Shown here: positions 8,201-12,078 of the stretch, piece after piece
Position numbering within the stretch: the stretch's first letter is position 1
Layout of the letters: each line of letters opens with the position of its first letter
Source of the DNA: Acidobacteriaceae bacterium
GTDB lineage: Bacteria; Acidobacteriota; Terriglobia; Terriglobales; Acidobacteriaceae
DNA: 12,078 bases
Direction of reading: 5' to 3'
Assembly: GCA_030042915.1 (NCBI GenBank)
Contig: JASHYS010000168.1
Location: 1 to 12,078, forward strand
The notes under the pieces: generated by a model
Told to the model about the DNA's origin: nothing
The model's database searches: none
What the model saw: only the letters and a program-made list of their open reading frames with translations
Program-made: the position numbers and the translations under genes

Positions 8201-9287
8201 CGGCAACGCCGATCTGCGCGTTCCGTATGTTGGGTATGACCCTAACTCTGCCAGCTTCGAGACAGTGGGGATTTCCTCCTACGATGCGCTCCAGGCGCAC
8301 CTCGAAAAGCGAATGTCGCACGACTTCCAGGCCGGCGTCTCCTATACCTGGTCGCACACGCTGGATGAGCAGAGCGACATCGGCTTGTTCTTCACCGGCG
8401 ATAACCCCGCTGATCTGCGGTCGTCGTACGCCGACGCCGACTTTGACCAGACGCATGTGCTGACGTTCAACTTCGTGCTGAACGTGCCCAATGCCGTGAA
8501 GGATCGGAATAATTGGCTGAGCAAAGTGGTGGACGACTGGTCCCTGCTGGGCATCACGGCGCTGACCAGCGGCCAGCCGTACAGCATTTACGACTATTCC
8601 GGATCAGTGGGCAGCGAGTACTTCGGTGGGAACATCGAACTAATGAATCCGATTCTGCCCATCCAATCGGGGCTCTCGCCCAAAGCAGTGAAGACCGGCG
8701 TCTCCGGCGCTTACACCTCGCCGGGCCCCGTTTACCATCCGGCGCTGAATGCGTCCGACTTCTATGTTCCGCTCATAGCTCCCGGGCAAAACGGCGTGCC
8801 GCCCTGCGACACGACCACGGCGGCCGGCAATGCCGGACCGGGGGGCGGTCCGCTGTGCGACGTATACGAAACCACCTTCGTGCCGGGACAACGCAACATC
8901 TTCCGGCAGTCTGCCCAGAAGCGCGCCGATATCACGCTTCAGAAGGAGATCCACCTGGCAGAGCGGTACGACCTGCGGTACCAGTTTGAGGTCTTCAACG
9001 TAACCAACACGCCGAGCTTCGACGTGCCAAACAACGACATCACCTTGAGCCCTTTGTATGAGGAGCTCGCCAACCCGCCGGGAGGGTATGCCGACGGAAC
9101 CCAGGCGCAGCCCTACGCGGGCTCTGTGACTACGCCCGCCGGCACCGCAACCTGCAGCGGCTCTTCGACCGCCTGCGCGTGGGAGATGTACACGGTGCCG
9201 ACTGCCTCAGGCAATGAGCTGGGGGTGGTGACCCACGCCATCGGAAGCCAGCGGCTGGTGGAGATGTCGTTGCACCTGGTTTTCTGA
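5274..9287 (+). CDS. Oar-like TonB-dependent receptor with carboxypeptidase-regulatory-like domain
   Basis: A 1337-residue outer-membrane receptor of the large Oar-like group common in Acidobacteriota; its substrate is unknown. The ATG at 5274 has GGAGG (5263-5267) six bases upstream and starts a clear signal peptide (1-24, ending APLMLA). Residues about 31-113 are the regulatory-like beta domain (SLNGTVLDTTGAAVIGATVT, then GTYDVSIAKDGF). The plug region is about 130-285. Group hallmarks follow: TSSGSNKLHGQLYG (281-294) with ADPFF just after, and GGTLGGPIVKNKLFFF (332-347). FEVFNVTNTPSF near the C terminus and the final strand LVEMSLHLVF, ending in an aromatic residue, are typical of barrels inserted by the BAM complex. 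It lacks the riboswitch of the other receptor and is transcribed alone. Proteins of this group are often assigned to uptake of polymers or oligosaccharides, but nothing here fixes the ligand. Confidence 0.93.
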   Translation: MTFHRIRLGVVCLAAILVAPLMLAQQETLGSLNGTVLDTTGAAVIGATVTAINNQTTLTRSIKTLNTGFWQILDLPIGTYDVSIAKDGFATERIPNLLVQESRATTINTSLKPGSVSESVTVNANPMLNATDTTNGYTLDQAQIAATPLATGSFTQLAVLAPGVSSQLLAGVGTDAGLGNQPIWANGQRATDNTITVNGVDVGNLFNGQTSSQDESQRFQFNIGEGNTTGGQTQDNVAVYGSNGNGLASPPPEFIQELSVTTSMYDAGQGQTSGAHIGMITSSGSNKLHGQLYGVYGNNFMNADPFFYKQDVQLGTLPASEEDPQLHRWNAGGTLGGPIVKNKLFFFVGYQHLYDSDQTGALAQFQVPSGLTDDRSTTGIANALCSYFAANGGYTTSSEDCATNGAQKHPSSSWNSAAVALLQEKLNGNYLIPSADANAESQLLGGQPDVNQISTSTFKGDWGTGSLDFNASGNDHLSAKYLYQHTPTVSPFASSDTFGFPVSEDTGAQTGSLTNSITIGPRINWVQTVGFSRQKVYSSFSNGLSASDVSITAPGNILPGIEGEYFGVDSYSPFDTAKVGPLNDDGFIDQGYFQNRLSPSTTAIFSLGKHTVSAGFNYNYTQLNIRNDAENHSYVETSSFTNFLAGKLHGGKVLQGASNRYYRSQDIGGFAMDKWQVLPNLSVTAGVRYDYNGPFSEKNGDLFNFDPSRYSSTDSAVTDTGFIVAGNNKQFGTPGVSDSTLTGRQWGIAPRIGVAWAPKFNHGTVIWRAGAGMYYNRGQYFQYLSPPAGSGISGPFGVTQEAPFAAYTSANGTLSQPFTSFVSPTTPSNIASLMPTIDSIESTCTAANVFNGYTSSGQSILIPYSCDDGAPDGPLVIGNYNVNNVLPYTENWTLDMQWQPRGDTSIDIGYVGNRGKHAVIPIPFNEPALCTPGNYQTLSACHGQEYSYGVQVLSNDTDSNGNPLPMATEPYDSFTGGNADLRVPYVGYDPNSASFETVGISSYDALQAHLEKRMSHDFQAGVSYTWSHTLDEQSDIGLFFTGDNPADLRSSYADADFDQTHVLTFNFVLNVPNAVKDRNNWLSKVVDDWSLLGITALTSGQPYSIYDYSGSVGSEYFGGNIELMNPILPIQSGLSPKAVKTGVSGAYTSPGPVYHPALNASDFYVPLIAPGQNGVPPCDTTTAAGNAGPGGGPLCDVYETTFVPGQRNIFRQSAQKRADITLQKEIHLAERYDLRYQFEVFNVTNTPSFDVPNNDITLSPLYEELANPPGGYADGTQAQPYAGSVTTPAGTATCSGSSTACAWEMYTVPTASGNELGVVTHAIGSQRLVEMSLHLVF

Positions 9288-9308
9288 TCTCGTCGCAACA
9301 CGTAGTTC

Positions 9309-9335
9309 GGAGGGCCTGCCTTGTGCAGGCCCTCC
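9309..9335 (+). terminator. Intrinsic terminator of the Oar-like receptor gene
   Basis: A perfect 11-bp GC-rich stem pairs GGAGGGCCTGC (9309-9319) with GCAGGCCCTCC (9325-9335) around a five-base loop, about 20 bases after the stop codon. The following bases CGTATTTGTTG are only moderately T-rich, so termination may be incomplete or helped by the large hairpin just downstream. Confidence 0.8.
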
Positions 9336-9343
9336 CGTATTTG

Positions 9344-9390
9344 TTGCGCAAATCTTTGCGCAAACTTCTCTTGCGCAAAGATTTGCGCAA
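9344..9390. repeat. Perfect 20-bp inverted repeat made of four TTGCGCAA palindromes
   Basis: TTGCGCAAATCTTTGCGCAA (9344-9363) and its exact reverse complement (9371-9390) flank a seven-base spacer, ACTTCTC. Each arm contains two copies of the self-complementary octamer TTGCGCAA, so the element can form one long hairpin or four small ones, and it offers four identical palindromic sites on duplex DNA. It starts eight bases after the terminator stem of the receptor gene. Its role is unknown; it could reinforce termination, stabilise the 3' end or bind a protein. Confidence 0.85.
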
Positions 9391-9571
9391 ATATTCGGCA
9401 CCCCTCCGAACCTGTCTAGACACCTCTGAAACCTCCGGCCGCTCCCTAAAGCGCCTGCTTCCCATGGCTTCCGGCACAATCGTTCAAAAGAGTTGATTTT
9501 ATATAACAAAATATTGATTTCGTAATATGAAAGCAAACATCAAATCTGGTCAAAATCCCCAGTAGTTTCTG

Positions 9572-9601
9572 TTGAAAACAGGACCGAAATCCCGTTACAT
9601 T
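9572..9601 (+). promoter_or_regulatory. Candidate promoter of the zinc-ribbon gene
   Basis: TTGAAA (9572-9577, five of six to consensus) and TACATT (9596-9601, four of six) are spaced by 18 bases and would give a leader of about 57 bases. An AT-rich stretch at about 9490-9550 lies upstream and carries TTGATTT twice, at 9493 and 9514, exactly 21 bases apart, which could be an activator or UP-like element. Confidence 0.4.
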
Positions 9602-9664
9602 AGATCACTCCCCACGGTCGCTCCTTTGAGACTCCTTCCTCCGGATCTCTTGAGGTGGTTTTGT

Positions 9665-9925
9665 ATGGTCTGCCCGAAGTGTCAGTCTGCCGCGGTGTCT
9701 GTTGTGCCGGCAGAGATCCGGCTCTATCGCAATAGTCCTCGCACGCTGAGTCATCCACCGATGACGCCTTCTCCGGACATCCGAGTTTGCCTTGACTGCG
9801 GCTGGTCGGAGTTTGTTATTCCGCGCGCATGGCTTTCTGCTGGCTGGCTGCGCTCGCTACGCCCTGCCGAAACCGCTGGCGGTTTGGCTTCGCAGGCGGC
9901 AGCAGCGCCCGCAGTCATCATGTAG
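9665..9925 (+). CDS. Small zinc-ribbon protein of unknown function
   Basis: An 86-residue protein with two Cys pairs, CPKC (Cys3 and Cys6) and CLDCG (Cys42 and Cys45), forming a probable four-cysteine zinc ribbon. Between them lies EIRLYRNSPRT (18-27 region) followed by SHPPM, and the second pair is followed by WSEFVIP. The ATG at 9665 has GAGGT (9652-9656) eight bases upstream. The frame is open upstream to 9572, but the extra residues have no family character and would disrupt the neat start two residues before the first CPKC. The C-terminal 35 residues are Ala-rich and probably unstructured. Similar short ribbon proteins occur as uncharacterised genes in Acidobacteriota as far as I recall. 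It may bind nucleic acid or a protein partner; no function is assigned. It converges with the PEBP gene. Confidence 0.7.
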   Translation: MVCPKCQSAAVSVVPAEIRLYRNSPRTLSHPPMTPSPDIRVCLDCGWSEFVIPRAWLSAGWLRSLRPAETAGGLASQAAAAPAVIM

Positions 9926-10017
9926 TGCGGAGATCATTCGGCTCGCGGCCCCGGGTTCTGAGCCTCGCGCGGCGCCTTGCACGCGCCCGGTAATTGCGAA
10001 AAACTCTTCTTGTGCAC

Positions 10018-10046
10018 AAAGGCCTCCAGTATCACTGGAGGCCTTT
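10018..10046. terminator. Bidirectional intrinsic terminator between convergent genes
   Basis: A perfect 13-bp stem pairs AAAGGCCTCCAGT (10018-10030) with ACTGGAGGCCTTT (10034-10046) around a three-base loop. A TTTT run ends the plus-strand side and a shorter TTTG run ends the minus-strand side. It lies between the zinc-ribbon gene (plus, ends 9925) and the PEBP gene (minus, ends 10138), and can serve both. Confidence 0.88.
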
Positions 10047-10137
10047 TGCTTTGCTCGCCAGATGGTGTGGAGCGCCGCGAGCGCTCAGTGGGCTGCTCTC
10101 CGCCTGTGCCTTTAGGCCATACAGCGCGAGGCGGCGG

Positions 10138-10773
10138 TTAGTCGGTATGCGGCGTCCCTGGAGTCGCGGAATAAAGCGCCGTCAAGCTGGCCTGGGCCAG
10201 AATCTGGCCATTCACGCCCGCTTTGATGAGCGCCTGATAGAGGGTCTCGGCGTTGGCCGGAAAGTTGGCAGAGCTGGGCAAGTCCAGCGTCGTGCTGAGC
10301 GCGTACACGGTGAACACATAGTTGTGCACGTCCGGGGCATATCCAGCCGGCGGGCAGGGACCGTCGTACTGCTGGCCAAGTTCGAAATCGTTCAAAATCT
10401 CCGGGCCGTATGCGCTGTTAGCCACTCCCGCGTTTTCAGGAAGGTAGTTCACATAGGGCGCGATGTTGTACATCCCCCAGTGTGTAAAGGACGCTGTTGT
10501 GTCGTAGAGCACGACCACATAGGAGCGCGTGCCAAAAGGCGCGCCGCTCCAGTTGAGCTCCGGCGACTGGTCGCCGCCCGCTGCTCCGCTTGCCGTGCAG
10601 GTGTTCACCCCGCTGACCTGGTTGTTCAAAATCATGGAGAGCGGCGGAGTGCCCTCGTTAGTGAAAGTCGAACTGTGAAGCTGGAATTGGAATGGCGCCT
10701 GCGCAGACACGGCCCCGGTTAGCACGACGAAAGCAGAAGCGATTCTGAGCCGCTTCCAACTGGACAAAACCAT
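10138..10773 (-). CDS. Secreted PEBP / YbhB-YbcL family protein (Raf-kinase-inhibitor-like)
   Basis: A 211-residue phosphatidylethanolamine-binding-protein family member. The start at 10773 has AGGAGGG immediately upstream on the minus strand, which decides against an in-frame start 13 codons earlier. Residues 1-24 or 1-26 form a signal peptide (KRLR, then a hydrophobic core, ending VSAQA), so the protein is exported, unlike cytoplasmic E. coli YbhB. Family marks are SPELNWSGAP (70-79), YVVVLYDTTA (85-94), HWGMYNI (98-104), YDGPCPPAG (136-144), and HNYVFTVYAL (150-159). Cys59 and Cys140 could form a disulfide after export. The family binds anionic ligands in a small pocket, but bacterial roles are poorly defined, so no reaction is assigned. 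The gene is monocistronic, downstream of the groEL terminator. Confidence 0.93.
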   Translation of the reverse strand: MVLSSWKRLRIASAFVVLTGAVSAQAPFQFQLHSSTFTNEGTPPLSMILNNQVSGVNTCTASGAAGGDQSPELNWSGAPFGTRSYVVVLYDTTASFTHWGMYNIAPYVNYLPENAGVANSAYGPEILNDFELGQQYDGPCPPAGYAPDVHNYVFTVYALSTTLDLPSSANFPANAETLYQALIKAGVNGQILAQASLTALYSATPGTPHTD

Positions 10774-10848
10774 ATTTCCCTCCTGGGTGGTTTTCAAAGA
10801 ACGCCTCAGCATACTACCGGCGCAACAGAACGAAACTAAAAAACAATG

Positions 10849-10881
10849 AAAAGGCTCCCAATTAAATACTGGAGGCCTTTT
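10849..10881. terminator. Terminator-like hairpin, second after groEL
   Basis: AAAAGGCTCCCA (10849-10860) pairs with TGGAGGCCTTTT (10870-10881) with one G-U pair and one mismatch, around a nine-base loop. T-runs follow on both strands. The right arm shares ACTGGAGGCCTTTT with the terminator at 10018-10046. It lies downstream of groEL past its first terminator and upstream of the PEBP gene, so it may be a back-up stop for groEL read-through. Confidence 0.6.
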
Positions 10882-10964
10882 TAGCTTTTGGCTTTTTAGC
10901 TTCTAGCTTTTGGCTTTTAACTGTTCGCTGTTCGCTGTTCGCTGTGAACTGCGAACTGTGAACC
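10880..10964. repeat. Degenerate tandem array of about 12 heptamers
   Basis: Twelve units of seven bases end mostly in CT, with only one extra base in the whole array. The order is TTTAGCT, TTTGGCT, TTTTAGCT, TCTAGCT, TTTGGCT, TTTAACT, then GTTCGCT three times, GTGAACT, GCGAACT and GTGAACC. The last six units contain complementary cores (GTTCGC and GCGAAC), so this half can fold into an imperfect hairpin. It has no ribosome site and is not coding. It lies between the two terminators of the groEL-PEBP gap. Confidence 0.75.
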
Positions 10965-10972
10965 GCAAAAAG

Positions 10973-11000
10973 AAGGCCCCCGGCTGAAACCGGAGGCCTT
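10973..11000 (-). terminator. Intrinsic terminator of groEL
   Basis: On the minus strand, AAGGCC then CCGG pair with their complements across one mismatch around a six-base loop, followed by TTCTTTTTG. It lies about 60 bases past the groEL stop codon. The strong GC stem and the T-rich tail make it a canonical Rho-independent terminator for this direction. Confidence 0.85.
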
Positions 11001-11059
11001 TGCATTTGTGGACCGAGGCGACAACAGGGTTTCTGTTCCCTGCTTTTTATTCGCCGCCT

Positions 11060-12078
11060 TTAGTACATGTCGCCCATGCCGCCGTGCCCGCCGGCCGGGG
11101 CCGGAGTCTTGGGCTCGGGCAGCTCGACGACGAGCGCTTCGGTGGTGAGCAGCAGCGCCGCGATCGATGCCGCATTCTGCAGAGCGGTCCGCGTCACCTT
11201 GGTGGGATCGATGACTCCCGATTTCACCAGGTCCTCGAACTTGCTGGTCAGCGCGTTGTAGCCGTAGTTGTTATCTTTCGACTCCAGCACCTTGGCCACA
11301 ACCACCGCGCCTTCTTCGCCGGCATTCTCGACGATCTGGCGCAGCGGCTCTTCGAGCGCCCGCAGCACGATCTGCGCGCCGATCTTCTCGTCGCCCTGGA
11401 GCGTTTCGATCAGCTTCTGGACCGCAGACATGCTGCGCACCAGCGAGACGCCGCCGCCGGGAACGATGCCCTCTTCAACGGCCGCGCGCGTGGCATGCAG
11501 CGCATCCTCAACGCGAGCCTTCTTCTCCTTCAGCTCGGTCTCGGTGGCCGCGCCCACCTTGATGATGGCCACGCCGCCCACCAGCTTGGCCAGCCGCTCC
11601 TGCAGCTTTTCCTTGTCGTAGTCGCTGGTGGTTTTCTCGATCTGCGAGCGGATCTCCTTGACACGGCCCTCGATGTCGCTGGCCTTGCCGGCTCCGTCCA
11701 CGATCGTAGTGTTGTCCTTGTCAATGGTCACGCGCTTGGCTTTGCCCAAGTCCTCGAGCTTCACGCCTTCCAGCTTGATGCCCAGGTCCTCGGTGATGGC
11801 CTTGCCGCCGGTGAGAATCGCGATGTCGCCCAGGATAGCCTTGCGCCGATCGCCGAATCCCGGAGCCTTGACGGCTGCCACGTTCAGCGTGCCGCGCAGC
11901 TTGTTTACCACCAGAGTGGCCAGCGCCTCGCCTTCAACATCCTCGGCAATAATCAGCAATGGCTTGCCACCACGCGCCACCTGCTCCAGCAGCGGAAGCA
12001 GATCTTTCATGGCGCTGATCTTTTTCTCGTAAATCAGGATGTACGGATCGTCGAGAACCGCTTCAAGCCGCTCCGCGT
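11060..12078 (-). CDS. groEL: Chaperonin GroEL (Hsp60), C-terminal 338 residues, 5' end beyond the window
   Basis: The large subunit of the GroEL-GroES folding chamber, an ATP-driven cytoplasmic machine. The frame runs to the right edge without a start, so about the first 200 residues are missing; an internal Met at 12010 is not the start. The visible part begins in the apical domain ([11 protein letters not shown], then [20 protein letters not shown]). It continues with [40 protein letters not shown] and [26 protein letters not shown] and [17 protein letters not shown] carry the C-terminal nucleotide-binding parts of the equatorial domain. The tail ends [10 protein letters not shown], a short form of the usual Gly-Gly-Met tail. 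GroES is usually encoded just upstream and would lie outside the right edge. Terminator hairpins follow the stop codon. Confidence 0.98.
   Translation of the reverse strand, partial: AERLEAVLDDPYILIYEKKISAMKDLLPLLEQVARGGKPLLIIAEDVEGEALATLVVNKLRGTLNVAAVKAPGFGDRRKAILGDIAILTGGKAITEDLGIKLEGVKLEDLGKAKRVTIDKDNTTIVDGAGKASDIEGRVKEIRSQIEKTTSDYDKEKLQERLAKLVGGVAIIKVGAATETELKEKKARVEDALHATRAAVEEGIVPGGGVSLVRSMSAVQKLIETLQGDEKIGAQIVLRALEEPLRQIVENAGEEGAVVVAKVLESKDNNYGYNALTSKFEDLVKSGVIDPTKVTRTALQNAASIAALLLTTEALVVELPEPKTPAPAGGHGGMGDMY

Noticed and set aside
9994..10722. Plus-strand frame of 242 codons opposite the PEBP gene
   Set aside because: It starts by reading through a terminator hairpin and is a shadow of the PEBP coding sequence.
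10880..10964. CRISPR-like array
   Set aside because: The units are seven bases and directly adjacent, without spacers, so it is a simple tandem repeat.

Overview
The window looks like a chromosomal segment of an Acidobacteriota bacterium, probably of the Terriglobia. This is inferred from three things: a very large Oar-type TonB-dependent receptor with an N-terminal carboxypeptidase-regulatory-like domain, a GC-rich background, and intergenic palindromes of the kind scattered through such genomes. No transposase, integrase, CRISPR array or phage gene is visible.

Left part (1-3760). A tRNA-Arg(CCU) gene lies on the minus strand at 448-524. To its right, on the plus strand, is a complete control unit for one gene: a sigma70-like promoter (729-758), a class I cobalamin riboswitch (826-1097), an expression platform with a predicted kissing loop and possible Shine-Dalgarno masking (1097-1141), and an 844-residue outer-membrane TonB-dependent receptor (1142-3676). 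The riboswitch makes this receptor a likely cobalamin or corrinoid importer, so a BtuB-type function is inferred for it.

Middle part (3677-9390). About 1 kb has no convincing gene. It includes a low-GC stretch and a cluster of palindromes (4351-4495). A second promoter (4706-4735) and an unusually long leader of about 530 bases precede a 1337-residue Oar-like receptor (5274-9287) of unknown substrate. That gene ends at a strong hairpin terminator, followed by a perfect 20-bp inverted repeat built from four copies of the palindrome TTGCGCAA.

Right part (9391-12078). A small zinc-ribbon protein gene (9665-9925, plus) converges on a secreted PEBP/YbhB-family protein gene (10138-10773, minus), with a bidirectional terminator between them. 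Further right is groEL on the minus strand (11060 to the window edge, 5' end missing). Its terminator, a degenerate tandem array of heptamers and a second terminator-like hairpin fill the gap before the PEBP gene.

The genes do not form one pathway. The two receptors are separate outer-membrane functions, and the rest is housekeeping or unknown. I found no undescribed multi-gene system. The best points are the riboswitch-controlled receptor with its fused regulatory-like domain and the unusual intergenic repeats.
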